Below, in pieces: positions 46,678 through 57,226 of a stretch of DNA of 64,000 bases. This DNA is from Staphylococcus equorum (GTDB lineage Bacteria; Bacillota; Bacilli; Staphylococcales; Staphylococcaceae). Each line of letters begins with the position of its first letter. Within the stretch, counting starts at the first letter, position 1. Both the position numbers and the translations under genes were made by a program. The stretch lies in assembly GCF_029531845.1 (NCBI RefSeq), contig NZ_JAMBPV010000004.1:124001-188000 (forward strand), given 5' to 3'. A model generated the notes under the pieces. It had not been told where the DNA came from. It was given only the letters and a program-made list of their open reading frames with translations, and ran no database searches.

Positions 46678-47868
46678 ATGTCAAGATCAAAAGAAATCAT
46701 AGAAGTAACAAATCATTACGGAGCACAAAACTATGTGCCACTTCCAATCGTCATATCGGAAGCAGAAGGTGTTTGGGTTAAAGACCCAGAAGGTAACAAA
46801 TATATGGATATGCTATCTGCATATTCAGCTGTAAACCAAGGTCACAGACATCCTAAGATTATTCAAGCATTGAAAGACCAAGCAGACAAAGTTACTTTAG
46901 TGTCTCGTGCATTCCATAGTGATAATCTAGGCGAATGGTATGAAAAAATTTGTAAACTTTCAGGTAAAGAAAAAGCATTGCCAATGAACACAGGTGCCGA
47001 AGCGGTTGAAACTGCATTAAAAGCTGCACGTCGTTGGGCTTACGATGTTAAAAATATAGAACCAGATAAAGCAGAAGTTATTGCATTCAATGGTAACTTC
47101 CATGGTCGTACTATGGCACCAGTATCATTATCATCAGAACCTGAATATCAACGTGGGTATGGTCCGTTATTAGAAGGATTTAATAAAGTTGATTTTGGAG
47201 ATATTGAAGCTGTTAAAGGCGCTATCAACGAAAATACTGCTGCAATTTTAATTGAACCAATCCAAGGAGAAGCAGGAATTAATGTTCCACCAGAAGGTTA
47301 CTTAAAAGCAATTAGAGAATTATGTGATGAACATAATGTCTTATTTATTGCCGATGAAATTCAAGCTGGTTTAGGTCGTTCAGGTAAATTATTTGCTACA
47401 GACTGGGATGACGTTAAACCAGACGTATACATTTTAGGTAAAGCATTAGGCGGCGGCGTATTACCAATTTCAGTAGTATTAGCAGATGAAGAAGTATTAG
47501 GTGTGTTTACACCTGGGTCTCACGGTTCTACATTTGGCGGTAATCCATTAGCTTGTGCAGTTTCAAATGCTGCATTAGATGTTATCATCGACGAAGATTT
47601 ACCAGGCCGTTCATTAGAATTAGGAAATTATTTTAAATCTGAGCTAGAAAAAATAGACAACCCTGCAATTAAAGAAGTTCGCGGACGTGGTTTATTTATC
47701 GGAATTGAATTAAATGAAGACGCGAGACCTTATTGTGAAGCATTAAAAGAAAAAGGTTTATTATGTAAAGAAACACATGACACTGTGATCCGTTTTGCAC
47801 CACCACTTATTATTTCAAAAGAAGAATTAGACTTTGCATTAGACAAAGTAAGAAGCGTTTTCGAGTAA
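46678..47868 (+). CDS. rocD: Ornithine aminotransferase
   Basis: A 396-residue PLP-dependent class III aminotransferase that converts ornithine and 2-oxoglutarate to glutamate-5-semialdehyde and glutamate. Visible motifs are the cofactor-binding N-T-G-A-E-A-V-E near residue 105, [14 protein letters not shown] around 225, and the Schiff-base lysine in [10 protein letters not shown] near 255. AAGGGGAG precedes the ATG. With gudB next to it, the pair links arginine/proline and glutamate metabolism. Confidence 0.96.
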   Translation: MSRSKEIIEVTNHYGAQNYVPLPIVISEAEGVWVKDPEGNKYMDMLSAYSAVNQGHRHPKIIQALKDQADKVTLVSRAFHSDNLGEWYEKICKLSGKEKALPMNTGAEAVETALKAARRWAYDVKNIEPDKAEVIAFNGNFHGRTMAPVSLSSEPEYQRGYGPLLEGFNKVDFGDIEAVKGAINENTAAILIEPIQGEAGINVPPEGYLKAIRELCDEHNVLFIADEIQAGLGRSGKLFATDWDDVKPDVYILGKALGGGVLPISVVLADEEVLGVFTPGSHGSTFGGNPLACAVSNAALDVIIDEDLPGRSLELGNYFKSELEKIDNPAIKEVRGRGLFIGIELNEDARPYCEALKEKGLLCKETHDTVIRFAPPLIISKEELDFALDKVRSVFE

Positions 47869-47978
47869 ATTTATAGTTAAAAAATATAAGTTTTGAAAAC
47901 TCTTTAAAAAGCAAAATGTTATGTTACAATTATCATGAAAGCGAAATCATTAGTTACGAAAAAGAGGCGAAATGAATC

Positions 47979-49223
47979 ATGACTGAGAATAATAATTTAG
48001 TTACTTCTACGCAACAAATTATTAAAGAAGCATTGCATAAACTGGGATTTGACGATGGTATGTATGATTTAGTAAAGGAACCATTAAGATTCCTTGAAGT
48101 TCGAATTCCTGTCCGTATGGATGATGGTACTGTTAAAACATTTACTGGTTATCGTGCACAGCATAATGATGCTGTTGGACCAACAAAAGGTGGAGTTCGT
48201 TTCCATCCAGATGTTGATGAAGAAGAAGTTAAGGCCCTATCAATGTGGATGACATTGAAATGTGGCATAGTGGATTTACCGTACGGCGGGGGCAAAGGTG
48301 GAATCATTTGTGATCCAAGACAAATGAGCATTCATGAAGTAGAACGTCTATCTCGTGGGTATGTGCGCTCAATTTCTCAATTCGTTGGACCAACTAAAGA
48401 TATTCCAGCACCAGACGTATTTACAAACTCTCAAATTATGGCGTGGATGATGGACGAATATAGTTCATTAGACAAATTCAATTCACCAGGTTTCATTACT
48501 GGTAAACCAATTGTTTTAGGTGGTTCACAAGGCCGTGATCGTTCAACAGCTTTAGGTGTAGTAATTGCCATTGAACAAGCTGCGAAGAGAAGAGGACTAG
48601 ATTTAAAAGGTGCACGTATGGTAATTCAAGGTTTCGGTAACGCAGGTAGTTTCTTAGCGAAATTCTTATACGACATGGGTGCAAAAATTGTTGGTATCTC
48701 AGATGCTTATGGTGCATTACATGACCCAGAAGGTTTAGATATCGACTATCTGTTAGACAGAAGAGATAGCTTCGGAACAGTAACAAATTTATTTGAAGAA
48801 ACAATTTCAAATAAAGAATTGTTCGAACTTGATTGTGATGTGCTGATTCCGGCAGCAATTACAAATCAAATTACCGAAGACAATGCAGGAGATATTAAAG
48901 CTGATATTGTGGTTGAGGCTGCTAATGGTCCAACTACACCAGCGGCAACACGTATCTTAACTGAACGTGGTGTCCTACTTGTTCCTGATGTATTAGCAAG
49001 TGCTGGTGGCGTAACAGTTTCATACTTCGAATGGGTACAAAATAACCAAGGTTATTATTGGACTGAAGAAGAAGTAAACACTAAATTACGTGAAAAACTT
49101 ATAACTGCTTTTGATACAATTTATGAATTATCGCAAAACAGAAAAATTGATATGCGTTTAGCTGCGTTTATCGTTGGTATTAAACGTACTGCAGAAGCAG
49201 CACGTTACCGTGGTTGGGCGTAA
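47979..49223 (+). CDS. gudB: NAD-specific glutamate dehydrogenase
   Basis: A 414-residue catabolic enzyme oxidising glutamate to 2-oxoglutarate and ammonia. The catalytic lysine lies in L-P-Y-G-G-G-K-G-G near residue 105. The Rossmann motif G-F-G-N-A-G-S near 220 binds NAD. The family dimer/substrate region A-A-N-G-P-T-T-P near 310 is intact. It follows rocD by 110 bases, a gap that could hold a separate promoter. Confidence 0.96.
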   Translation: MTENNNLVTSTQQIIKEALHKLGFDDGMYDLVKEPLRFLEVRIPVRMDDGTVKTFTGYRAQHNDAVGPTKGGVRFHPDVDEEEVKALSMWMTLKCGIVDLPYGGGKGGIICDPRQMSIHEVERLSRGYVRSISQFVGPTKDIPAPDVFTNSQIMAWMMDEYSSLDKFNSPGFITGKPIVLGGSQGRDRSTALGVVIAIEQAAKRRGLDLKGARMVIQGFGNAGSFLAKFLYDMGAKIVGISDAYGALHDPEGLDIDYLLDRRDSFGTVTNLFEETISNKELFELDCDVLIPAAITNQITEDNAGDIKADIVVEAANGPTTPAATRILTERGVLLVPDVLASAGGVTVSYFEWVQNNQGYYWTEEEVNTKLREKLITAFDTIYELSQNRKIDMRLAAFIVGIKRTAEAARYRGWA

Positions 49224-49274
49224 TAGTAAATAGAGTAAAAATGATTTAGATAGTTATTAATTTAGATACAATAA

Positions 49275-49315
49275 AAAGTACCCACTATTAATTTTTAATG
49301 GTGGGTACTTTCTAT
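49275..49315 (+). terminator. Terminator after gudB
   Basis: A 15-bp stem with one G-T pair (49275-49289 with 49297-49311) is followed by T-rich sequence. Confidence 0.88.
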
Positions 49316-49560
49316 TTATTACAAGTTCTTTTTTTACTATACATGCAGATGTACTAAACTTATTGTTCTCATCAATATTTTTTAAAAAAGCATTTGATTT
49401 GTTTTATATGTGTTTTTCATTTGTGTTTTATCTTTAAATGAGTTGAACTATAAATTAAGATGACAGATTCATTTAATTATTATTTAAAATGGCAGTTCAT
49501 TGGGCTAAATTCTGCAGGGATAGTACGAGCCGAAGTTTACAGGTTGATGCTGTCCCATCC

Positions 49561-49612
49561 GGAAAGCGTGCACAAAAAAATGCCAACAAAGTCACAGGCT
49601 TTGTCGACACTC
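49561..49612. repeat. Second copy of the dispersed intergenic repeat
   Basis: Bases 49561-49591 match 36849-36879 in 29 of 31 positions, and the following imperfect hairpin corresponds to the mnh terminator stem. The stretch before it (about 49500-49560) also resembles 36810-36848 loosely. The remaining non-coding sequence in 49316-49745 shows no gene. Confidence 0.6.
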
Positions 49613-49745
49613 TTAAAAGTTAGTTTAAACATTAACTTTTTAAGTAAATGCTTTTAATAAATTTAATAGTTAAACCATATATCCAGTAATGGGATGGTTA
49701 TTATATAATAATATTTTCTTCAACACTGTTATTCTCACCAGCAAA

Positions 49746-50126
49746 TTATTCTTTGTCATAAAAATTTGCTGGTAATGTTTTCACAAAAGTAAATAAAACT
49801 ATCGTCTGCAATGTTACCATTATTAACAAACCCAATCTTATATAAGGATGGTCTATCATAAAAATTGAAAAGCCGATAACTATATAAAGACTCAACAAAA
49901 GTTTGAACTTGTCCTTTAAAGTATAGCCTTTGTTTTCTTTAAAACTTTCAACATAATTCACATAAACCTTTGTTTGTACTAACCAATTTTCAAATTTATC
50001 AGAGCTTTTAGAAAAACAAATGACTGCAACTAATAAAAATGGCGTAGTTGGTAATAAAGGTAACAAAACTCCAGCAAAACCAATGACTGTAAATAACACA
50101 CCAATAATAATTAAAAAATATTTCAA
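49746..50126 (-). CDS. DUF454 (YbaN-like) membrane protein
   Basis: A 126-residue protein. TTG 50126 is chosen as start because TAGGAGTG lies seven bases upstream; the longer frame includes that site. An N-terminal hydrophobic segment contains the DUF454 motif G-V-L-L-P-L-L-P-T-T-P-F-L-L. A short soluble stretch follows (S-S-D-K-F-E-N-W-L) and then two C-terminal helices. YbaN-like proteins lack a defined function. A Fur-box-like sequence lies directly upstream. Confidence 0.85.
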   Translation of the reverse strand: MKYFLIIIGVLFTVIGFAGVLLPLLPTTPFLLVAVICFSKSSDKFENWLVQTKVYVNYVESFKENKGYTLKDKFKLLLSLYIVIGFSIFMIDHPYIRLGLLIMVTLQTIVLFTFVKTLPANFYDKE

Positions 50127-50140
50127 AAAAACACTCCTAT

Positions 50141-50155
50141 TGATAGCTATTATCA
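50141..50155 (-). promoter_or_regulatory. Fur-box-like operator before the DUF454 gene
   Basis: TGATAGCTATTATCA matches the staphylococcal Fur box TGATAATNATTATCA at 12 of 14 defined positions and is extended by symmetric flanks (ATTGATA ... TATCAAT). It sits 15 to 29 bases upstream of the DUF454 start, overlapping the expected core promoter. Iron repression is inferred. Confidence 0.5.
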
Positions 50156-50257
50156 ATAATAAACTAATTCATCATTATAGTAAATAACATAACATTTTAC
50201 AGGATAGTTTTTATTATGGTTGTTAATTAAGACGTTAGTTATAGGTAATGAAAAGTT

Positions 50258-51247
50258 TTATTTTGTGAGCGTCTCATTTTCATTAATTACTTGCTTATAT
50301 AAATCGGGATAATTCGTAAAGACGCCATGTACGCCATAGTCATTTAGTCGTTGCATGTCTGCTTTTTCATTAACGGTAAACGGATGTACTAAAAGGCCAG
50401 CTTTTTTAAGATTATGCACATTTTGTTTTGTTAAATCTGTATGTTCGGGACCTACACCAACTGCATACTGTTTGATCGCATTAAAGTCTTGTTGTGTCAT
50501 ACTAGGTAATTCACCCTTATCTAATAAACGTACAAGAGGGATATTAGGGTTTAGGTTTTGTAACTTTAATAAGCTTTCTTGTGAAAAGGATTGAAGCATA
50601 ACATGACCATTTTCAAGTGATTCGCTATTTAATAAATTATGTTTATTTAATGTATCTAGAAGTTTTTCTTCCATACCTGGATAAACATCGGGCGATTTAG
50701 TTTCAATATAATAATTAGCATCTGAACCATAGCGTTGGAAAATCTCATCTAATGTTGGTACTTGGATACCTTCATAGTTTGAATTTGCATATTGAGGATT
50801 TTCCGCATTAAATTTACTTCCAGCATCTAATTGTTTCAGTTCTTCAAGTGTATATTCGTCGACTCTGCCCGTACCATTTGTCGTTCTATCAACAGTTTCA
50901 TCGTGCATTGCGACGAGGTGACCGTCTTTAGTCATTTGTAAATCGATTTCTATATATGATGCGCCTATGGCATTATGACTCTTATCATAAGCTGCTAGCG
51001 TATGCTCTGGTGCGTAACCACTTGCGCCTCTGTGAGCAATTGTTGTGAATTTTTCACCTGTTAAATTATGTAATTCATTCTGCTTATTATTTATCTCGTT
51101 TGAATGAGGACTTTGTTGTGAACTAGAAGCATTCTGATTTTCCATCTGACTACCTTTACCACTAGCTTGAATGTCTGGAGATGCACCAATACTCAATAAT
51201 GATGTTACCGCAATACTTGAAATGATAAATTTACTGACGTGTTTCAT
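50258..51247 (-). CDS. glpQ: Secreted glycerophosphodiester phosphodiesterase
   Basis: A 329-residue extracellular enzyme. ATG 51247 has AAGGAG upstream and gives a typical signal peptide (K-H-V-S-K-F then a hydrophobic core, cleavage near A-S-P-D-I-Q-A). A Ser/Gln/Asn-rich linker precedes the GDPD domain. The catalytic block is A-H-R-G-A-S-G-Y-A-P-E-H-T, with Y-I-E-I-D-L-Q and M-H-D-E-T-V-D-R-T. GlpQ cleaves glycerophosphodiesters to glycerol-3-phosphate, and GlpQ-type enzymes can also trim glycerol-phosphate wall teichoic acid. That is relevant to the GT2-TagF polymerase in the prophage. Confidence 0.92.
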   Translation of the reverse strand: MKHVSKFIISSIAVTSLLSIGASPDIQASGKGSQMENQNASSSQQSPHSNEINNKQNELHNLTGEKFTTIAHRGASGYAPEHTLAAYDKSHNAIGASYIEIDLQMTKDGHLVAMHDETVDRTTNGTGRVDEYTLEELKQLDAGSKFNAENPQYANSNYEGIQVPTLDEIFQRYGSDANYYIETKSPDVYPGMEEKLLDTLNKHNLLNSESLENGHVMLQSFSQESLLKLQNLNPNIPLVRLLDKGELPSMTQQDFNAIKQYAVGVGPEHTDLTKQNVHNLKKAGLLVHPFTVNEKADMQRLNDYGVHGVFTNYPDLYKQVINENETLTK

Positions 51248-51537
51248 AATGTTGTCACTCCTTAATCTGAACTGTAATTTCATAGTACAAAAGAAAATCA
51301 AAAATAAGAATAGGATTTACAACATATTTATTCAAACTAAATAATATTAAACATATACTTACAATTTATAACAAAAAATTACAAATAGAAGTAAGACATT
51401 GCACCTTGCGTGACGTATACAAGCTATTTCTCCAAGCGTTGAGGGTATTAGAATAAAAAGATACTGTCTTTGCGTCACAGGGACGCTATATAGGTGTTTA
51501 TAATCTATTAAGACGTTATGATTATATATATTTAACA

Positions 51538-51588
51538 AAAAAAGAACTGGAAAACCGCTTGATTAAGCATGTTTTCCAGTTCTTTTTT
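51538..51588. terminator. Bidirectional terminator after argH
   Basis: A perfect stem of about 17 bp (arms near 51539-51555 and 51571-51587), A-rich on the left and T-rich on the right, lies next to the argH stop. The rest of 51248-51537 is the glpQ upstream region without a gene. Confidence 0.85.
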
Positions 51589-51589
51589 G

Positions 51590-52963
51590 TTAATGTTGTT
51601 GTTTTATTATATTGATTTGTTGTTTTACTGCTTCTTGTCCTGTTGAACCATAACTGATTCTACGACTTACACAGTTTTCAGGTTTTAAGTAATCATAAAT
51701 GTCCGCTTCGATACTAGCATGTGCCTTTTGATATTCTTCTAATGGAACATCTAGTAAATAAACGTTATGTTGTATAGACCAAAGCACAATTTTACCGACG
51801 ATTTCATGTGCATTTCTAAATGGCACACCTTTGTTGACTAGGTAATCTGCAAGTTCTGTTGCATTTGAAAAATCATTGTAGACAGTTTCTTGTAAGTGAT
51901 CCACATTCACAGTCATTGTACCAATCATGCCTTCGAAGATACGTAGAGAACCTTTAAGTGTATGCACAGCATCAAAGAGTCCTTCTTTATCTTCTTGCAT
52001 GTCTTTATTGTATGCTAAAGGCAAACCTTTAAGTGTCATAAGCATACTCATAAGATTACCTGTCGTACGTCCAACTTTACCTCTAATTAATTCTGCCATA
52101 TCAGGATTTTTCTTCTGTGGCATGATAGAAGAACCAGTTGAAAATGCGTCAGATAAAGTTATGAAGTTTGCTTCTGCTGATGACCAAAAAATAATTTCTT
52201 CAGCAAAACGAGAAAGATGAACCATAGTTAAAGAAATATTGTGTAACGTTTCAACGATATAGTCTCTGTCACTTACGGCATCCATACTATTTTCATAAAG
52301 TGCGCTAAAGTTTAATAAAGATTGCGTTTCATGACGATCAATTGGGTAAGTAGTACCACTTAATGCAGCTGCACCAAGAGGGGAGATATCAATACGTTTC
52401 AAGCTATCTTGGAAACGTGATTTATCTCTTTCTAGCATCCAATAATACGTTAATATGTGATGAGCAAACGAAATCGGTTGTGCTCTTTGTAAATGCGTGT
52501 AACCTGGCATAATTGTATCGACATGTGTTTCAGCAACTTTTACAATTGTTTGCTGGAAAGCAGTGATAGATTCAATTAAGTAGTTAACTTCTTCTTTTGT
52601 ATAAAGGTGCATATCAGTAGCGACTTGATCATTTCTACTACGTCCAGTGTGTAATCTACCACCAGCATCACCGATACGTTTAATTAATTCATGTTCAATA
52701 TTTAAGTGAATATCTTCTAAAGAGACGTCTAAGTTTAAATTACCTTGTTCATAATCAGCTAAAATAGCGTTCAAGCCATCTATAATTTGTTCACAGTCTG
52801 AATCAGAAATAATACCTTGTTTGGCTAACATCGTTGCATGTGCAATACTACCTTGAACATCGTATTCGATTAATACTTTGTCAAAGTGGATAGAAGCATT
52901 GAATTCATCGACCCATGCTTCTGGTTGTTCACTAAATCTACCGCCCCAAGCTTTACTGCTCAT
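51590..52963 (-). CDS. argH: Argininosuccinate lyase
   Basis: A 457-residue fumarase/aspartase superfamily enzyme, last step of arginine synthesis. Start ATG 52963 fits the family N-terminus ([10 protein letters not shown]) and has GGCGG upstream inside the end of argG. The signature loop [11 protein letters not shown] near residue 280 carries the catalytic Ser. T-G-R-S-R-N-D-Q near 115 and Y-T-H-L-Q-R-A-Q-P near 160 are also present. The 11-base overlap with argG couples translation. Confidence 0.95.
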   Translation of the reverse strand: MSSKAWGGRFSEQPEAWVDEFNASIHFDKVLIEYDVQGSIAHATMLAKQGIISDSDCEQIIDGLNAILADYEQGNLNLDVSLEDIHLNIEHELIKRIGDAGGRLHTGRSRNDQVATDMHLYTKEEVNYLIESITAFQQTIVKVAETHVDTIMPGYTHLQRAQPISFAHHILTYYWMLERDKSRFQDSLKRIDISPLGAAALSGTTYPIDRHETQSLLNFSALYENSMDAVSDRDYIVETLHNISLTMVHLSRFAEEIIFWSSAEANFITLSDAFSTGSSIMPQKKNPDMAELIRGKVGRTTGNLMSMLMTLKGLPLAYNKDMQEDKEGLFDAVHTLKGSLRIFEGMIGTMTVNVDHLQETVYNDFSNATELADYLVNKGVPFRNAHEIVGKIVLWSIQHNVYLLDVPLEEYQKAHASIEADIYDYLKPENCVSRRISYGSTGQEAVKQQINIIKQQH

Positions 52964-54158
52964 CGTTATATCCGCCATGTAACATAGAATTTACTTTAGT
53001 AGGTAGGCCAAAGATATCGATGAAACCGACTGCTGATTCTTGATTAAACGCGTCTTCTTTTGTATAAGTAGCTAATTTTTCGTTATATAGTGTATGTGGT
53101 GATTTTCTGCCATTAACGATTGCATTACCTTTGTATAATTTAATACGTACATCACCTGTAACATATTGCTGCGTACTATCGACAAATACTTTTAAGCTAT
53201 CTGTTAATGGAGAGAACCATAAACCATTATAAATTTGTTCAGAGAATTGTTTTTCGATTACAGGTTTGAAATGTGCTACATCTTTTGTAAGGGTAATTGT
53301 TTCAAGCGCTTTGTGAGCTTTTACAATTACTTCTGCTGCAGGTGTTTCATAAACTTCTCTTGATTTAATACCTACAAGTCTATTTTCCACATGATCAATT
53401 CTACCAATACCATGTTTACCAGCTAATTTATTTAAATATAAAATAAGTTCACTTAATTTATATGATTGACCGTCTAAAGCAGTAGGTATACCTTGTTCAA
53501 ATGAAAGTACAATTTCATCTGATTCATCAGGTGTATTTTCTAATGCGTTAGTTAAGTCATATGCATCTTCTGGTGGTGTTGCATATGGATCTTCGAGAAT
53601 ACCACATTCGTTACTTCTACCCCATAAGTTTTGGTCAATTGAATAAGGAGAATCATGTTGAATTGGTACTGGGATATTATGTTTAATTGCGTAATCTATT
53701 TCTTCTTCACGACTCCAAGCCCATTCTCTTACTGGAGCAAATACTTTTAGTTCTGGATCTAAAGCTTTAATTGCTACTTCAAAACGAACTTGGTCATTAC
53801 CTTTACCAGTACAACCGTGTGCAATACCAACTGCATTTGTTTTACTAGCAATTTCTACTAATTTTTTTGAAATTAAAGGTCTTGATAATGCAGATACTAA
53901 TGGATAAGTACCTTCATACATTAAATTACCTTTAATTGCATATGATACGAAATCTTGACTGAATTCTTCAGTAGCATCAATAATGTGGCATTCACTTGCA
54001 CCCATATCTAATGCTTTTTGATGAACGATATCTAAATCTTTACCTTCACCTACGTCTAAACAACAAGCTACAACGTCGTAACCTTTATCTAATAACCATT
54101 TTACTGCAACACTTGTGTCTAAACCGCCTGAATATGCTAATACTATTTTCTCTTTCAT
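52953..54158 (-). CDS. argG: Argininosuccinate synthase
   Basis: A 401-residue ATP-dependent ligase joining citrulline and aspartate. ATG 54158 follows GAGGTGG and gives exactly the staphylococcal length. The P-loop-like N-terminus is [24 protein letters not shown] near residue 115 forms the substrate site. A candidate ArgR box lies about 95 bases upstream. Confidence 0.96.
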   Translation of the reverse strand: MKEKIVLAYSGGLDTSVAVKWLLDKGYDVVACCLDVGEGKDLDIVHQKALDMGASECHIIDATEEFSQDFVSYAIKGNLMYEGTYPLVSALSRPLISKKLVEIASKTNAVGIAHGCTGKGNDQVRFEVAIKALDPELKVFAPVREWAWSREEEIDYAIKHNIPVPIQHDSPYSIDQNLWGRSNECGILEDPYATPPEDAYDLTNALENTPDESDEIVLSFEQGIPTALDGQSYKLSELILYLNKLAGKHGIGRIDHVENRLVGIKSREVYETPAAEVIVKAHKALETITLTKDVAHFKPVIEKQFSEQIYNGLWFSPLTDSLKVFVDSTQQYVTGDVRIKLYKGNAIVNGRKSPHTLYNEKLATYTKEDAFNQESAVGFIDIFGLPTKVNSMLHGGYNDEQ

Positions 54159-54252
54159 AATTTCCACCTCTAATTGATATTTTTTAAAATTTGTTTTTTT
54201 ATTTGATATTGAATAGTATAGCAGATGTTTAATGAAAATAAAACCACTTTTA

Positions 54253-54266
54253 TACATAAATATGCA
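54253..54266 (-). promoter_or_regulatory. Candidate ArgR/AhrC box upstream of argGH
   Basis: On the minus strand the site reads TGCATATTTATGTA, matching TGNATWWWWATNCA except for one base. It lies 95 to 108 bases upstream of argG. The rest of 54159-54501 is A+T-rich divergent promoter region for argG and pgi. Arginine repression is inferred. Confidence 0.4.
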
Positions 54267-54501
54267 AAAATATTAGAAAGGTATTATTTCGAAAAAGGAA
54301 GTTTTTATGTTCTAAGGGTAGGTAAGTTGTTGATTAAGGGTTTTTATTTATATGTATATAATAATGAATAAAAAGTTGGATTGCTAAAGATAATTAGTAA
54401 AATTGTCATAATTTATGATTCATTATAGGCTAGTTGTTTGAATAGTCAAAAAAAACTTAGTAATATAATGTTGAAACTAAAAACACTGGAGGCAATATCA
54501 A

Positions 54502-55833
54502 ATGACTCATATTCAATTAGATTATGGTAAAACTTTAGAATTTTTTGGAGAGCACGAATTACAACAACAAAAAGATATCGTTAAATCAATTCATAAAACA
54601 ATTCATGAAGGAACAGGCGCTGGCAGTGATTTCTTAGGTTGGATAGACCTTCCTGTTGACTATGATAAAGAAGAGTTCTCACGTATTTTAGAAGCTTCAA
54701 AACGTGTTAAAGAAAATTCAGATGTATTTGTAGTAATTGGTATCGGGGGTTCATATTTAGGTGCGCGTGCAGCTATTGAAATGTTAACTTCTTCATTTAG
54801 AAATAGTGACGAATACCCAGAAATCATTTTTGTAGGTAATCATTTATCTTCAACATATACACAAGAATTAATTGATTATTTAGATGGAAAAGACTTCTCA
54901 GTCAATGTAATTTCAAAATCTGGTACAACGACTGAACCAGCAGTTGCATTTAGATTATTTAAACAATTACTTGAAAATAAATATGGCAAAGATGAAGCGA
55001 AAAAACGCATTTTTGCAACTACAGATAAAGAAAAAGGTGCATTAAAAGAATTAGCTACAAATGAAGGCTATGAAACATTTGTTGTACCAGACGATATTGG
55101 CGGTCGTTATTCAGTATTAACTGCAGTTGGCTTGTTACCAATCGCGGTTGCTGGAATTGATATTAAAGCAATGATGGAAGGCGCGGCTAAAGCACGTGAA
55201 GAATTGTCATCAGAAAACTTAGAAGACAATATTGCTTATCAATATGCAACAATCCGTAACGTTTTGTATGCAAAAGGTTACGACACTGAAATGTTAATCA
55301 ACTACGATCCTTCAATGCAATATTTCAATGAATGGTGGAAACAATTATTTGGTGAATCTGAAGGTAAAGATTTCAAAGGTATTTACCCTTCAAGTGCAAA
55401 CTATACAACAGACTTACATTCTCTTGGCCAATATGTTCAAGAAGGACGTCGTTTCTTATTTGAAACAGTAGTAAAAGTAAATAATCCAAAACATAACATT
55501 ACTATAGAAGAAGATAGTGATAATTTAGATGGATTAAATTACTTAGCAGGTAAAACAATTGATGAAGTTAATACGAAAGCTTTTGAAGGTACACTATTAG
55601 CTCATACAGATGGTGGCGTTCCAAATATTGTTGTTGATATTCCTCGTTTAGATGAAGAAACATTTGGTTATATCGTCTACTTCTTCGAATTGGCTTGTAC
55701 AATGAGTGGTTATCAATTAGGTGTGAATCCATTCAACCAACCAGGTGTTGAAGCTTACAAACAAAACATGTTTGCATTGTTAGGTAAACCTGGATTTGAA
55801 GATAAAAAAGCAGAATTAGAAAAACGTTTATAA
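54502..55833 (+). CDS. pgi: Glucose-6-phosphate isomerase
   Basis: A 443-residue glycolytic enzyme interconverting glucose-6-phosphate and fructose-6-phosphate. Visible motifs are [11 protein letters not shown] near residue 80, S-K-S-G-T-T-T-E-P near 140, [11 protein letters not shown] near 200, and the C-terminal F-F-E-L-A-C ... [12 protein letters not shown] with the catalytic Lys. CTGGAGG lies before the ATG. Length is normal for Gram-positive Pgi. Confidence 0.97.
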   Translation: MTHIQLDYGKTLEFFGEHELQQQKDIVKSIHKTIHEGTGAGSDFLGWIDLPVDYDKEEFSRILEASKRVKENSDVFVVIGIGGSYLGARAAIEMLTSSFRNSDEYPEIIFVGNHLSSTYTQELIDYLDGKDFSVNVISKSGTTTEPAVAFRLFKQLLENKYGKDEAKKRIFATTDKEKGALKELATNEGYETFVVPDDIGGRYSVLTAVGLLPIAVAGIDIKAMMEGAAKAREELSSENLEDNIAYQYATIRNVLYAKGYDTEMLINYDPSMQYFNEWWKQLFGESEGKDFKGIYPSSANYTTDLHSLGQYVQEGRRFLFETVVKVNNPKHNITIEEDSDNLDGLNYLAGKTIDEVNTKAFEGTLLAHTDGGVPNIVVDIPRLDEETFGYIVYFFELACTMSGYQLGVNPFNQPGVEAYKQNMFALLGKPGFEDKKAELEKRL

Positions 55834-55873
55834 TATAGAAAAATTTGTTACATTAAAATATGATGATTTAATT

Positions 55874-55915
55874 AAAGACTCATCCCAAATTTATATTTGG
55901 AATGAGTCTTTTTTA
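55874..55915 (+). terminator. Terminator after pgi
   Basis: A 17-bp stem with one weak pair (55874-55890 with 55895-55911) and a 4-base loop is followed by T6. Confidence 0.92.
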
Positions 55916-56109
55916 TATTGATAACGTTGAAATATAAAATGGGTAGCCATATTTTTAAAGCATACCATGGTTGTTAATACTATAAGTCTCTGACGTGACG
56001 CTTTTTTCATTCTCGAGACTGATTTATATTAAATCTAGTACTTTATAGTTTTAAAAACATGATATTACACTTATAATTATAATCAATAGAAATGATGGAG
56101 ATGGGTTAG

Positions 56110-56685
56110 ATGACAGAAGAACAAGTACAATATTGGTTTGAATTATTCGGAAACTTAGGATATATTGTAGGTTTTTTATTGCCATTTATTGAAGCTTTTA
56201 TTCCTATTTTGCCAATCATTGTATTTGTCATTGTTAACGTTAATGCTTATGGTTTTATCATTGGAACCTTATTGGCTTGGGTAGGTACAGTAGCTGGTAG
56301 TTATATTGTATTCTTATTTTTCAGAAGGCTTACGCATACACGTTATATGAAGAAAATACAACAACGCACCTCTGTTCAGAGATTGATACATTTCATTGAT
56401 AGAAAAGGCGTTCTTCCTATTTTTATATTAATGTGCTTTCCATTTACACCAAGTGCGCTAGTCAATATTGTCGCAAGTTTATCGCATATTAAAGCACATG
56501 CCTATTTGACTGTTCTTATAGCTTCAAAATTCGTGATGATTGGGCTTGTAGGTTGGTTGGGGAATGACATCACAACTTTATTCACAAGCCCTACAAGATT
56601 AATCACTATTATCATTGTCATTTTAATAGTATGGTTTGTGGGACGAAAAATCGAAAAACATTTTATGCATTCTTCAGAGGAGTGA
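56110..56685 (+). CDS. VTT-domain (TVP38/TMEM64, DedA-like) membrane protein
   Basis: A 191-residue polytopic protein with about five hydrophobic segments. The re-entrant-loop motifs of the VTT/DedA superfamily are seen as [10 protein letters not shown] and later [11 protein letters not shown]. Relatives act as lipid flippases or scramblases, including undecaprenyl-phosphate recycling; the substrate of this branch is unknown. The stop lies four bases before spsA, whose ribosome binding site overlaps the gene's end, so the three genes form an operon with spsB. Confidence 0.85.
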   Translation: MTEEQVQYWFELFGNLGYIVGFLLPFIEAFIPILPIIVFVIVNVNAYGFIIGTLLAWVGTVAGSYIVFLFFRRLTHTRYMKKIQQRTSVQRLIHFIDRKGVLPIFILMCFPFTPSALVNIVASLSHIKAHAYLTVLIASKFVMIGLVGWLGNDITTLFTSPTRLITIIIVILIVWFVGRKIEKHFMHSSEE

Positions 56686-56689
56686 CAGC

Positions 56690-57208
56690 GTGCGATTCAT
56701 ATTAAAACATTTGATTTCCATAATATTTGCGATTATTATTGTACTATTGATACAAGCGTTTGTAATTACAGGCGCCGTCATTAAAGATGATTGGATGGCG
56801 CCAAACCTTAAACAAGATGATCGAATTATCGTAAATAAGATTAAAACTACATTTAACTTATTAGATAATAATGATATTATAATGTATCGTGAAGGCGATG
56901 AAATACAATTCAGTAGAATTATTGGCAAACCTGGGCAATCTATTGCGTATAAGAACGAGACGTTATATAGAGATGACAGAGCAGTTGATGAGCCCTATGC
57001 GAGTAATAGTATAAATGATTTATCACTTAGAAATATTAAGCAATCTGAAGGAGATATCATTCCGCCAAATGCTTATTTTGTACTCAATGATAATCGTGAA
57101 AATAAACAAGATTCTAGAATGACTGGATTTATACAGAAAGAAGACATTATTGGAAATGTGAGTTTAAGATATTTTCCATTTGAAAAATTCACAGTGAACT
57201 TTAATTAA
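56690..57208 (+). CDS. spsA: SpsA, signal peptidase I homologue lacking catalytic residues
   Basis: A 172-residue membrane protein beginning at GTG 56690 with GGAGTGAC upstream. One N-terminal membrane helix is followed by a signal-peptidase fold ([21 protein letters not shown]). The catalytic Ser of box B is replaced (I-K-D-D-W35-M versus G-D-S-M in SpsB), and the catalytic Lys position is Ser (Q-F-S-R). It is thus inactive as a peptidase, as known for staphylococcal SpsA. A chaperone or regulatory role toward SpsB is possible. Confidence 0.92.
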   Translation: MRFILKHLISIIFAIIIVLLIQAFVITGAVIKDDWMAPNLKQDDRIIVNKIKTTFNLLDNNDIIMYREGDEIQFSRIIGKPGQSIAYKNETLYRDDRAVDEPYASNSINDLSLRNIKQSEGDIIPPNAYFVLNDNRENKQDSRMTGFIQKEDIIGNVSLRYFPFEKFTVNFN

Positions 57209-57226
57209 ATAGACGAGGTGTAAAAA

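Noticed and set aside
49460-49657. 65-codon open frame
   Set aside because: It lies across a dispersed intergenic repeat, has no ribosome binding site and no protein-like features.
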